From NCBI GenBank assembly GCA_015501595.1, contig JADNRX010000544.1, positions 1 through 34,401 of the forward strand: a DNA stretch of 34,401 nt, given 5' to 3'. The notes below the pieces were generated by a model. It was not told the origin of the DNA. It ran no database searches and saw nothing but the letters and a program-made list of their open reading frames with translations. The position numbers and the translations under genes were made by a program. Below, one piece after another: positions 8,848-19,719 of the stretch; the first letter of the stretch is position 1, and each line of letters begins with the position of its first letter. This DNA is from Hymenopellis radicata. Lineage: Eukaryota; Basidiomycota; Agaricomycetes; Agaricales; Physalacriaceae.

Positions 8848-11151
8848 ATGATGAAGCTCATCTCTGTCAGCGCTGCTCTCGCCGCCTTCGCACTCACTGT
8901 TTCCGGCCACGGCAATCCTCGCGCTATGACTGTACATGAGAGCCGTGAAGCAGTCCCACAAGGCTTCGTTCCCGTAGAGACGGCCAAGTCGGAAACGATG
9001 TTGGATCTCCGTATCGCCTTGACTCCTAGAAACATAACCGGCCTGGAGCATGTTCTTCTGTCGGTGAGTACTCCCGGAAGCCCGTTGTATGGACAATATC
9101 TCTCTTTGGACGAGGTTTGTTCGTTTACAAGTTAAATGTGTGACGCTCATCGCTCATGTGACTTACTAGGTTAAAGACTACGCGTCGCCGACTGAGGACT
9201 CGGTCACCGCCGTCAAAACCTGGCTCGCTGAACATGGCGTAACAGATGTCGCCGTCACCGGAGCCTATAGCGACTGGCTCTCGATCCGCATTCCCATCGG
9301 AACTGCCAACATCCTCTTCGCCGCCAAGTTTCAACACTTCCTGGACGTCGATTCCGGGGAGGAGATCGCTCGCACGCTGGAATATTCCCTTCCTGAAGAT
9401 CTCAGAGCACAGATTGCTTTGGTACATCCGACAATCTCGTTCGCGAAGCCGCAGTCTGGGCCCACAACTCCCATTTTTTCCATGCCAGTGCCGAACTATA
9501 ACGCGACTTTGAACCCGGATGTGAGCTGTGATAGTCTCATGACGCCCGCCTGTATACAAACCTTATATGGTATTCCCACTACCGCCGCCGTGCGGTCCTC
9601 AAACACCCTCGCCGTCACAGGATTCGGTCAACAATACGCTAATGTGGGTTTACAATGATCCTCAGTGACGATTTGCGACTGAGAGACAGGCAGGCAGATG
9701 ACTTGGCAGTTTTCCTCTACTGGTATAGGACTGATCCCAATACTCCCGCAGCGAGTTTCGCGTTTCAATCTGTAGATGGTGGCATAAATCCTCAGGATCT
9801 TTCGCGGGCTGGCTTAGAAGCGGTACGAATATTCATGGTTCTCTTTGGAATGTGGATGTAACTGATCACGCGTTCAAGAACCTCGACATTCAATATACCA
9901 TTGGAATTGCTACTGGCGTGCCAGTCGTTTTCGTAACAGTTGGAAATAGAACGCATGACGGTGTTGGAGGCTTTATAGATGCATTTGATTTTCTGAGTGC
10001 TCAGCGACGCCCGCCCCAGGTGAATATGCTCTAGAAATACCCTTGAACATTGCCCTCATCAGCAATATTTACAATTCAGGTTGTCACCACCAGTTATGCT
10101 TTCAACGAGGCCGATCTCCCTGTTACTCTGGCGAGGCATGACTTGTTATTCTGGAGAAGCTACTGTATCTCATTATGTATTAGACGTATGTGTGATGGGT
10201 ACATGTCTCTTGGGGCGCGCGGTGTTTCCCTCCTCTTCGCGTCAGGTAAAACTCGTGCTCAAACAGCGTCTCCGGAGCTAACAAAATGTACCATTGCCAA
10301 GGTGACGGTGGTGTATGTGGTACTCGAGGTTTGTCAGTTCCCCTCGTCCTCACCGCAGAGTCTAAACCAGTTCCCAGCGAGAGATTGCACGACATTCGTG
10401 CCAACATTTCCCGGAAGCTGTCCTTGGCAAACCGCCGTTGGAGCAACGACCTACACGAACCCTGAAATTGGGGCCGACCTCAGCAGTGGTGGATTCTCCA
10501 ACTATTTCTCTGCGCCCAGCTACCAGACTTCAGCCGTGAATGGGTACCTCGCCGAGCTTGGCAGCGAATATTCCGGCCTTTACAATGCTTCCGGGCGCGG
10601 TTTCCCGGATGTTTCCGCACAAGGGCAGAATGTAGCTATTGTCTACAGAGGAGACTTTGCTACTGTCGACGGCACGTCTTGTTCAAGCCCGATCTTCGCC
10701 AGTGTGATTTCATTGGTGAATGCGGCGCTCATTGCTTCCGGCAAACCTGTCCTTGGTTTCTTGAATCCCTTGTACGTTTCTCAACGTCGACTTGTTATCG
10801 TTGGACTGACCAGTGCTCTGTTTGCAGCCTCTACGCTAACCCGCAGGCCTTCTTCGACATCACGTTGGGCAATAATCCAGGATGTGAGGGTCTCGAAGTA
10901 ATATAATAAATTTGCCTCTATTGACTGGTGTCGCTCTAGGTGGCACCGATGGCTTCCCGGCTACCGATGGTTGTACGTGCTTTCTTGCCACGCCGATTAC
11001 TTTTCGCGACTAACCTCTTTATGATCGTGATAGGGGATCCTGTGAGTGTTTTTCACTTTCTCAGGCAGAACTGAGCGCTCATGTGGGACGCAAGGTCACC
11101 GGCTTGGGGAGCCCCAACTTTGATGCCTTGATGAGGGCTGTCGGATTGTAG
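8848..11151 (+). CDS. Sedolisin-family (S53) tripeptidyl peptidase, secreted
   Basis: Twelve predicted exons: 8848-9114, 9170-9643, 9694-9822, 9879-10019, 10080-10135, 10184-10245, 10302-10328, 10378-10771, 10828-10883, 10940-10972, 11034-11041 and 11095-11151. They give 567 residues, normal for fungal sedolisins. A signal peptide (MMKLISVSAALAAFALTVSG) precedes a pro-kumamolisin-type prodomain (about residues 40-200). The catalytic domain keeps the expected residues: Glu and Asp in AGLEANLDIQYT, the oxyanion Asp in FASGDGGV and the nucleophile Ser in GTSCSSP. The C-terminal calcium-site region FFDITLGNNPGC and GWDPVTGLGSPNF is intact. The enzyme should self-activate at acid pH outside the cell and release tripeptides from protein substrates; this is known of the family. 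The fifth intron is GC-AG, exon 11 is only 8 nt, and the exon 7/8 acceptor was chosen among alternatives by frame. Confidence 0.88.
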
Positions 11152-11568
11152 TAGGATTTCGGTTGAGAACCTGCTGGAGCCGCTACTTTCACGTTGTAGA
11201 TCTTTGATTCAATCATCTTGCCCCAATACGAATGGTCTGGATAGAAGGCCTTGTGCTGGGCATCCGTAGACGCGTAAGAACGAGAGCTATCGATGCCTCT
11301 TTCCCGGTTCGACTCGGAAGGAACATTTGAAGGTTCATTTTCGTGACTTGTTCTTACCCGGTGCTTAAACCGCGAATATATCCTGAACTTTAACCGTGCT
11401 AGGACTCGGCGCTGTGCCGCATTGCATTCATCTCAAAACTTGCTCCTCATTGCAGCAAACCCGTGAAACTAGAGCGTCCATTTGCCACGAGCGATCCATC
11501 CGTTCACACATGAAAATGAATATGTAAAAATGTCGGTCACAAGCAACATTCTATCATTCACTCCTGAA
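11152..11568. other. Spacer between two convergent genes
   Basis: This is the 3' space between the plus-strand peptidase gene and the minus-strand acyl-CoA oxidase-like gene. It contains a relic of the repeat-protein flanks at about 11365-11502 and no gene. Confidence 0.6.
11365..11502 (+). repeat. Relic of repeat-protein flanking DNA (includes right direct repeat)
   Basis: The first half (CCGCGAATATA, then TGCTAGGACTC and TGTGC) resembles the upstream block of repeat-protein copy 2 near 21410-21490. The second half, 11434-11502, matches the 3' flank of copy 1 at 7926-7988. Upstream and downstream flanks now abut with no coding part between them, as expected if a third copy lost its gene body. 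The second half is the stronger match. Confidence 0.5.
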
Positions 11569-13627
11569 CTACAACTTACCCTTCGTTGGCTCACTATGCA
11601 AGAGTGGCATGCTCTCCACCCACTTCTCCCACCCTTCCTGGGTGACAACCGGCGCCTGCACATACGGCTCAACCCCCGTTTCGTCCAACAGCGCGTCCAG
11701 TATCTCGTACGCCGCCGTCACAGCTGCGTCCTCTCGCTCCAAGGCTTCCTTCCTCGTAAACACCTGGTTCTCCACGTACCACGACACATCCGACGCAATG
11801 GCACCCGCCTCGTACAAATCAACGAGCTCGGGGCGTACGCCAGCGGATACCGCAGCCTCGTATGCTATGCGGTATCCGATGGCTAGGACGAGCCGCCTGC
11901 GCGTGGCAGGAGAAGGCGATTGAAATCCTCCGACCGGTATTTTCCACCAATGGACTTTAGGGTGTCTTGTATCTCCGTGAATATACCGCGTTCGTGGAGT
12001 GCTAGCGGCGACGATGAGTTCCGCGCAGCGGGTACGGTGTACCTCCCGAGCAGCAGTTCGCTGGCTAGGCCTACTAAGAGGAATGCGAGATTACTTAGTG
12101 CACAGTGAAAGTTCTCGAGCATTTCTGAACGTACGAATGCAAAGAACAGTAACATCGCCCTCGGCTATTGCCATCCCTCGGACTTCTTGCTGTTCAAGTG
12201 ATTCGCTTAGTTAGTAATATTATATCGACAATGATGAAGAACGCGACCACTACATACCTCGAATGAAAGAAGCTGGTTTTCGACATACAGTCCCTGCGCA
12301 CCTAGCCGATCCATTAGTTCCAGATTCGACGCCCTAAAGTGCGCCACGGATGTCGTCTTGAAAATCGCTGCGAACGCATTGCGTATCTGCAGTTCCTCCA
12401 GCGTGCGAACTGAGTCACTGGCAGGCTGGCCAGTGAAATACATTCTTATCTCCCGAAACAGCGCCTCCAAGACCGCTGCCTGCGCTAATGCACGTACGAT
12501 TGGAATCTGAGTGGTGCGAAAAGATATAGTGGGGACAACGTCTCCCAGCGTATTGGTCACAAGGCGTCGCTTGGAGTACGCGGCGGTGATGTACGCGGAG
12601 AGGCGAAGACCGGGGATGGCAGTGGCGCTGATGGTCGCAGAGCCAATCCCAAGACGCCATATGCTGTTGAGAAACTGCACACGGGGAGGAAGATGCGAGG
12701 TTAGCGGGTCGAGCAATGCGGTTGAGGGCAGATTGACGTGGTTGAAGGTCGTTATCGAGTGTCCGACGGGTCGCGTTCCGATCCGCCATGGCATGAGTCT
12801 ACACAGAGAAGATATTAGATCTCGTGTTAGATGGACGGAGCACCAGCTTGCCTGCATGAGATGCCGCTGTGCATTTGTACACCGTCATTCAGAGGTACAA
12901 CAAAAGAGCGTATACCGTAGTCGGTAGATCCAATGATAAAGCGAGCCATGACGACGCCAATTCGCGGTACGCCGCCAGCCGGGAGAGTAGGCGGCATGAA
13001 TCTTCAGACTCGTCGGTACAGGATCAAGGTGACCGAAATAGGCGAGATCATACGAACTTGCCAGCTCCGGGATTGGGTGTATGAAGGTCCAGAGTGCCGT
13101 CAGGAAGAAGCATGACACAGGTCTCCATATTTTGCGTATCGAGTCCATGCGCAACTTCGGTGACCATGTACTGAGCACTGTTCAAGGTATGGAGGGATGA
13201 GTCTTTCCTGAGAGACAATAACGAAGAGTGGCAGCCTACGAGACTTCGAAGGCTAGAAACTTTCTGCATAACTCTTGGAGGTCGAGGCGCCGATTGTTAG
13301 CGAATTGTGCTACTGTACCACAAGCAAGGTTAAGATGGATTGTCCATAGCGTTGTGGCACCTCCGTCGAGCGTATTGATAGGCTCGATATGCGAGTTCCA
13401 GAATTTCTCCGAGCAGGTTAGGATATCTTCAATGGTAAAGTCTTTGCAGTGTTGGTAAGGTCATGTAAATGAATTTCAAAGACACCTTGCGTACCGAATG
13501 TTGAAGCAATAGCTTTGGCGCGTTGATGTGCCAAGGCCAAGCGGTCATCTTGACTAAGCGCCCAGTCTGTGACGGCGCGCCTGAAGAGATGTGTTCGAGC
13601 AAGATTCTGGCCTGCAGATGTGGCCAT
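11569..13627 (-). pseudogene. Acyl-CoA oxidase/dehydrogenase-like protein with a frameshift in the last exon
   Basis: Minus-strand exons are 13627-13495, 13441-13261, 13207-13058, 13001-12852, 12798-12258, 12189-12135 and 12070 to 11569. The ATG at 13627 lies 35 bases downstream of a TATA box. The protein begins MATSAGQNLARTHLFRRAV. Family landmarks are YMVTEVAHGLDTQNMET and LHTPNPGAGKFMPP (acyl-CoA oxidase middle domain), SFVVPLNDG, RPVGHSITTFNHVNLP and CIRLASELLLGRY. In the last exon the frame runs to FNRLLLPR and then meets TAG at 11883-11885. The adjacent frame continues the protein as RLVLAIGYRIAYEAAVSAG, then VDLYEAGAIASDVSWYVEN, to a stop at 11569. A single-base change near 11893-11905 explains this. 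As written, translation gives about 465 residues instead of about 570. Peroxisomal fatty-acyl oxidation is the family role, with FAD as cofactor; substrate is unknown. A sequencing error is possible. Confidence 0.75.
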
Positions 13628-13661
13628 TGGAATGAGTTCCGCCTCGTTGCTCACACTGCCG

Positions 13662-13669
13662 TATATAAG
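13662..13669 (-). promoter_or_regulatory. TATA box of the acyl-CoA oxidase-like gene
   Basis: On the minus strand CTTATATAC lies about 35-40 bases before the ATG at 13627. This spacing favours that ATG over an upstream in-frame GTG at 13654. Confidence 0.5.
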
Positions 13670-14872
13670 TAGCTGTCGAGAAAGCTCTTCCGTTCCATGT
13701 GTGAGGTGCAGTTACGAACGTTGACAGGGTTTATGGTGTACAGAAGCCTGGGAGTGTTCGAGTAAGCAATATAGAGGACGCTAGATAAGGAGATGGTGGT
13801 ATAAAGATAGAGATGATGAGTCACACGGTCACACAAGGCTTCGATGGAGGAGCCAACTTCTGCTTACATTACGGAAGTCATATGTCTGCTCGGGGGAACC
13901 TCCTCTTACTACTGCGACTTTTGCTGGGGCATACTTCGGGAAGGCATTCGGTAGGGACATTTTACCAGGAGCGATAAGTACACACTCCTGACATCCCGCG
14001 CGAACCACGGGCGTTCTGGGTTCAACTTCTGGCATGTTTCTCATGTTCGGCATGCTTTCAACTCATGACAAACGTGTTCGCGACTCTGCGATTCAATGGC
14101 CAACGTGTTTCCTACGCTTCTTAGACTCAGGACAAGGCCAAGTATACGTATGTATGGGAACAGTGTGGGGGAATCCATGCTGGGCGAATCACAGACAACG
14201 GAGAGCCGAAAGCTTTGAGATTGGTGGATTCGTGAACGGGTGAATGCTCCAACGAGCAAGTTTCGCAAAGGGATGTAAAATCGATGTGTTAGAAAGTCAT
14301 TTATATGAGAGAACGAGCGATAATTGTTCCAAACACACGACTGCACAAGTCAATCAAGCTTGATTTGAGGAAAGTGAGATCGAGGTTGTCTCAAGCGACG
14401 GGTTTGGATATCATTATAGAATGTCGAACGAGGATTAAATATTAAACAAGCGTGTCTCAAGAACAAGTGGCCGAATGCTGCCGAATGAGCGTTGCCTCAG
14501 AACGTCAACAGTCCAAGTTCGGTAAGGACGAGGTCGACGGACTGCAGAAGATGGGATAAAGCTCGTAGGTTTAAATTCAGAGTGCGTCGACCTGGACACG
14601 TAGAGTGATGCAAGTGTCAAGCAACAAGGAGGGAGCCAAGAGGTGTCCCTGCGACCGGTCCGACTTCCCGATGTCAGGTTTGCCGAATTCGTCGACTTTC
14701 ATGCCTCGGGCTTCCATGGACGGCGACGTCGGGCCAATCGTGTATACAAGCCCCCCCTACCAGACGTCCAACCACTGAAAACGGGCGCGTTCGACGCCCT
14801 TTCTCCTGCCCCGCGTGCGAGAATGGAATGAAGCACGAATGAGTGATAGATTGTTAACACTCAAGGAGTAGA
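13670..14872. other. Intergenic region holding one copy of a dispersed repeat
   Basis: No gene is supported. The region contains the 209-base repeat at 14058-14266 and ends at the left target duplication of the hAT-like element. Confidence 0.5.
14058..14266 (+). repeat. Dispersed repeat R, copy 1
   Basis: This is near-identical to 19103-19318 in the same orientation. Shared runs include GATTCAATGGCCAACGTGTT, CTTCTTAGACTCA and GAGAGCCGAAAGCTTTGAGA, then GGTGGATTCGTGAACGGGTG. Copy 1 lacks a short internal stretch of copy 2 (about 19230-19250) and carries a small insertion (TACGTATG). I see no clear terminal inverted repeats or target duplications. It could be part of a larger element or a solo terminal repeat. 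Confidence 0.8.
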
Positions 14873-16136
14873 CTAGTGAATAGCACGGGTCGGGTACGGG
14901 TGCTCGAGAGCCAACCCGACCCGTACCCGACACATTACCCGTACCCGAGCGTCGGGTGCGGGTAACCCGCTATTTCGCCCGCGGGTACGAAACGGGTAGT
15001 GGGTGTACCCGTACCCGTGAAGAATGGAGAGGTTATAGATGTTTCTTCGTGGGCGCCGACGACCCCCAGGCATGGCACAGGGGTATTCGACGCGCACGAT
15101 ACACATTTGTAAGGCCGGCTACTTCCAAGAGCAAGAACCGGGGTCAACAAAGTTAAGGCCAAGGAAGGAGGTAGGATGATGGTTGTAAGAAGATTGGGCC
15201 CGTGAGGCAGATGACGACAGGCGCGAGATGAGCGACGACGGGCGTGAGATGGGCGAAGACGGGCGCGAGATGGGCGACGACGGGCGCAAGATGGGCGACG
15301 ACGGGCGCAAGATGGGCGACGACGGGCAAGAGGCAGGAAACGAAAGACTGCACAATGAAAATGAGAAAAGAAAAGAAAAAAGTAGTCAAACACGCACCTT
15401 TGTGACTGGATGCAGCCGCGACGCCATCCAGCCGCAGATAATCCGACGTCACGTATTCCAGTAGCGGCGCTCGCAACGCACACGCTGTCCAATGTCGCAG
15501 CCTCATCCGAGGGCTTACGCGTGGAGATCGCGTAGTCCTTGCGGCTGTCGTAAGCCGCATCCGTCACAGCAGCCGCCGCTGCACTATATCCAAGAGAAAA
15601 GCATTGTCCTGTAGCGATGCCGCCTCCGTGAGGGCTTACGCTGTCCAAACGGTGGTCCAAGCAGCACCGTCGCGTAGACGAGCAGCCCCGGAACATATCC
15701 AGTGGCAGCGGCCCAGCACGAAGCCAAACGGCACCAGGAAAGCAGAGCAGAGCAAAGAATGGAAGTAAAACAAGCCCCAGAAGAAGTTCTGAGGCCGACG
15801 AACACGACGCGAACGTCGTGCTGTGGTAGGAGGAGGGAAAGAGCAATGATCTGAGCCGATCGATGCTTATCCGGCAATGGCCGGATCGTTCGGCCAGCTC
15901 GGCGGTGAGCAAAATACGTCTGTAACGTCGTTTCTGGGCGACGTTGGGGCCGTTTGAAGTTAAATAAATTCGATAAATCTTAAAAAAAAGTCCATTTATC
16001 TGTGTACAAAATTGTGCACGGGTTGATACGGGTTGTCGGGTTCCCGACGGGTACTCGGACCGCCACCCGACCCCTACCCGACGTATAACCCGACCCGGAC
16101 CCGGACCGGGTAACCCGAACCCGTGCTTTTCACTAG
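14873..16136. mobile_element. hAT-like non-autonomous DNA transposon, about 1.26 kb
   Basis: The left end CTAGTGAATAGCACGGGT and the reverse complement of the right end, CTAGTGAAAAGCACGGGT, form terminal inverted repeats. Flanking bases are GAGTAGA on both sides (GGAGTAGA if one end base is trimmed), consistent with the 7-8 bp target duplication of hAT elements. About 120 bases inside each end are packed with ACCCG/CGGGT words, a usual style of hAT subterminal repeats. No transposase is recognisable. A 447-codon minus-strand open frame (14935-16278) runs past the right end of the element and is not a transposase. The interior may include captured host sequence, which I could not identify. Confidence 0.75.
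15227..15331 (+). repeat. 21-bp minisatellite inside the hAT-like element
   Basis: About five units of the form GGGCGACGACGGGCGCAAGAT occur in tandem, with single-base variants (GAGAT for AAGAT, AAGAC for ACGAC). Confidence 0.8.
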
Positions 16137-17341
16137 GAGTAGAGCCTAGGTACGTATGCAATAGTATCCCTCTATATGTCGGCTCAAGCAAATTCGTAGA
16201 CAAATAGCGTATCCTCGTCACTCCTCTTGTGTATTGCTCCACATCTTGCTGCCCACGGCCCAGTCCGCAGCCATCCATCGTTACAGTCTTATTGTGGCTG
16301 GACTACTACAGTCTTAGTACACAGAGGTACTGATTGGAGGGATTCTCAGTCGAGTCAGTATGACCGGCGCGGGCTTACCCATTTATGATCGCTCGACACG
16401 ACTTTGGTCTTCAATACAACGTGCGAATATGGCGCGAGCGGATTCCGTCTTCCGACGTCTGTTCTTGGGAAGGCCATGCTGCCTACTCTTGGGCTTCCTT
16501 CGATCCACTCCTAGCATTCGTCGCCAACATGATGAGGTCTCCTGTGCACGGCTATCCAGGCCCTGGAAATGATGGAAGGTCCGCTTTCTGTTATGCCTGT
16601 ACTAGCAGCAGTCTGGGGGATGGCGGAGCCCTGGCTCGAGCGCGTTCGCAGCGCGTTATCATCCTTGATGGCTAACAGATGGGCTGTGGTTAGGACGCGG
16701 GACGGAGATCAGGACGTTCCGGTTTCAGGAATGAAGATGTGATTCTTTTGTGTATGTTCATCTCGTTTCATTCTTAATTCAGGTTGTCGACTCTGAAATA
16801 TCTCAGCTGCGCGTGTACAAGTTGATAGATATATTGAATGACTCCCAGAGAACACTGATGTCTCCGTCCTATCCTGGTGTAGTTTAGCTGAGGTGCGCCT
16901 CGAGCGTTTTTCTACCGGAGTGGTGTTTACTATTTTACAGTCTTTGAACCTCTGTTCGTTGAATCGTTATTCCGAGTCATTCAATGACACCAGCACCCAA
17001 ATTACCTCAAACACAACTGCTCGTGAAAAGGCTGAAGAGGTAATAGGAAGAGAATGAGATGTGTTACATTTTGAAGAATCTGTCGATCAATCAAGCTTCC
17101 GGCACTTCAGCTTGCATCTCGTAAGTGCGTTTGAGCTGTGACTTCTCCCGATCTCATGGTTTGTACCAGGGTGATCGATTCTGTGTATCATGTTTCAAGC
17201 GTTCGCATTCAGATCCTGCGGACATCATGTACCGAAAAGTGAGCACCATCCATTGGCAAAGATGAACGTGGGCTAAGTCACTAGAGGAACAACCCGCCAT
17301 CGTTCCACTGCTTCGAAGGCTTACTCCATTAAGAACCGCAC
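16137..17341. other. Intergenic region, nothing recognised
   Basis: Two overlapping short open frames near 16360-16675 do not match a family that I know. The rest shows no coding, repeat or RNA signal. The end is the promoter of 7-TM gene B. Confidence 0.45.
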
Positions 17342-17347
17342 TATAAA
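17342..17347 (+). promoter_or_regulatory. TATA box of 7-TM gene B
   Basis: TATAAA lies 45 bases before the ATG at 17387. Confidence 0.55.
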
Positions 17348-17386
17348 CAGGCAGACACCTGCCTTTGAAGTTGAATCAAACCCATC

Positions 17387-18574
17387 ATGTCGACGGCATT
17401 CGAGGACGATGGGTGCAGCGTAGCAGATCTTCAGTCCCTTACCTCGGCAACCTTACATTCTACAATTCTGCTCGTTTTCTGCCATGGCATCCACACCTGC
17501 GTGTTCTTGGTTGCCTTATATTATATTGGTGATTGTCTCTTCCTTGACAGCTTCTCTTTCTCTGTTTAACCTCGTCTATGTGTATTAGTTCAGAGTGAGT
17601 ATTCCAAACGCAAACGAGCTACCTTTGCCGGCATCATCACTTTCTTATGGTGTGCCAACACCATCATCGTGGGTTTGAACTGGACGTTCCTCGACCAGCT
17701 CTTCATTACGAATGGGACCTCGTTGGAGGCGGAGTACAAATTTTATGCTTGTGGCGATGTATCGGAGAATCCAAGCATTAGTAATATATTTCGCACTCTT
17801 AATGTCTTTCTCGCGGACTTGATCTTGGTGTGTACATTCGCTCCCGTGTTGCTTAACCGCTGACCTCGGTGATTAGATTTGGCGCTGCTGGGTGCTGTAT
17901 GGGGGCGATTGGAAGATTGTTGCTGCACCTAGTCTCTGTCTTATTACTGAATTAAGTGAGTCCTTTCATTGAACATGTTCCTCCTCTTCATACTTTCTGT
18001 ATAGTTAGTGCCAGTTTCCTCATCTGTCACGCCTTCATTGGCGCAGACGTTCCTGCGGGCCAGGCCGTTTGGGCGTTGGTCTATTACTCGATGACCGTGG
18101 CGACAAACAGCCTATGCACCTTCCTCCTCCTCTTTCACAGTATGAGATTCAGTGACTTCCTAGGCGCAAGCCTCAGGACGTACCGCGGCATTATTGAGGT
18201 TCTTGTGGAATCGGCTGCCATGTATGCAGCCATCTACACCGCTCTCCTCGTTGTACACACATACGAGTTTTACTCTCCTGATGTAATGGTCACTACCAGG
18301 GACTTCTACCCTCTGGTGATGTCGTACAGCATCACAGTGCGTTCATTTCCATGTAGTCTTCGATCGTACTGAGTTGTACTCCCAGGGCATCGCACCTACC
18401 CTCATCATCGCGCGTGTCATGGCTGGGCAACCGCGCCTAGATGATTCAGGTACCTCCACTGCTCTGCCTAACATGCGGAGTACTATGCACTCCATCGCTG
18501 AGTCTTTGCGATTTGCCAGCCCATCGAGCCATGGCACACGTACAGGACATACCACTAACACCGATTCGGAGTAG
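17387..18574 (+). CDS. Seven-transmembrane fungal membrane protein, copy B
   Basis: Exons are 17387-17528, 17589-17827, 17877-17955, 18005-18336 and 18386-18574, giving 326 residues. All introns are GT-AG of about 49-60 nt, in the same places and phases as in copy A. The protein starts MSTAFEDDGCSVADLQSL and keeps LNVFLADLILIWRCWVLYGG, ATNSLCTFLLLFHS, LRTYRGIIEVLVESAAMY and GIAPTLIIARVMAG. Seven hydrophobic segments are visible. The C-terminal tail is short and polar and ends TNTDSE, so B lacks the extra charged tail of A. Expected location is a cell membrane; ligand or transport role is unknown. Exon 2 differs most between the copies: copy B has KFYACGDVSENPSISNIF where copy A has NFVERGTLPGGLTISVL. 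Confidence 0.85.
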
Positions 18575-19102
18575 GCTGTTCGAGAGGTTACAGACGACGA
18601 GCGAGGCGGAGTTGAAGCGCCACCATCCCTCGGTACCGAAGCAAAGCTTTGATTCTTTGCGGCGCGCGAAAACATGCTTAAAGCATGCACGTACTGTGCA
18701 CACTTTTCATGCACAATCCTTCTTTATGACTAGTAGTAGACACCATTGTATCTCAGACCGCATATTTTACAGAGCACTATTGGGCAAACATTGGGCAAAC
18801 ATGATCGAATGATCGGGTTGCCTCTTCCCTCCTGGCTTCATCGGTGCCAAGTCATTTCCCTACCGTATCTGAGCGAGGCGCAGGCGGCAGCGACTAACTC
18901 CCACCCCCGCTTATGGGAAAACCGGGACGATGACACTTGATTTGGAACGGACCTTTAGAAAGCAAACGAGATGCGTCTTGACCCACGAACGAGTTGGCTT
19001 TGTGTCCTGCGAGCATGACCTGCACAAAAGGGACACAGGAAACAATCTGGTCTTGTTGGAATAGCGTGTCTGTCCGCCTCTCCGAGTCGCCCGTCTTTGC
19101 CA

Positions 19103-19318
19103 TCAACTCAGGACAAATGTGTTCGCGACTCTGTGATTCAATGGCCAACGTGTTTCCTATGCTTCTTAGACTCAAGACAAGGCCAAGTATGGGAACAGTG
19201 AGGGGGCAATCCGTGCTGGGCGCATCACGCACAACCATGATTATAGGAGACGGAGAGCCGAAAGCTTTGAGATTGGTGGATTCGTGAACGGGTGAATACT
19301 CCAACGAGCAAGTTTCGC
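19103..19318 (+). repeat. Dispersed repeat R, copy 2
   Basis: This is the direct-orientation partner of 14058-14266. The homology begins at TCAACTCA and ends at CAAGTTTCGC in both copies. Flanks outside these limits do not match, so the unit is about 210 bases. Confidence 0.8.
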
Positions 19319-19719
19319 GATGAGATGCCGGCCAAGCCGGGCCGACCGGCGAAGACCATTTTTGATCTCTAACCGCCATCATCAGGACCATATGGAACTC
19401 TCGTACGCCTTAGCTGCTCCTTCCTTCAAGACTACGAATGGCGCCTAGGAGAGGCCGGCAACCCGTCTAACGGAAGAGAGCCTGGGCATGCGGTACGTGT
19501 TGTATTGAAATTTGTTGGACCTCTTTATTGAGCAACGTACTAGCCAGCCTTTGGGCAACTTGCAACGAAACGCCTAATCCCACGGAACTCTAAGAGACAT
19601 CTGGTCGGCATCGCCACCACGTCTTTCCCGACCGCCTGACCATCCGGCATCCGCACACAGCCGCACACGTCTGCGTTAGAATTATCGCCACTATTCGCGG
19701 CGAACCATGCATTCCTTAA

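Noticed and set aside
13652..13654. GTG as start of the acyl-CoA oxidase-like protein
   Set aside because: Nuclear fungal genes start at ATG. The ATG at 13627 has the right distance to the TATA box.
14935..16278. 447-codon minus-strand open frame
   Set aside because: It begins outside the hAT-like element and runs through its subterminal repeats and minisatellite, so it is a by-product of GC-rich repeats. No transposase motif was seen.
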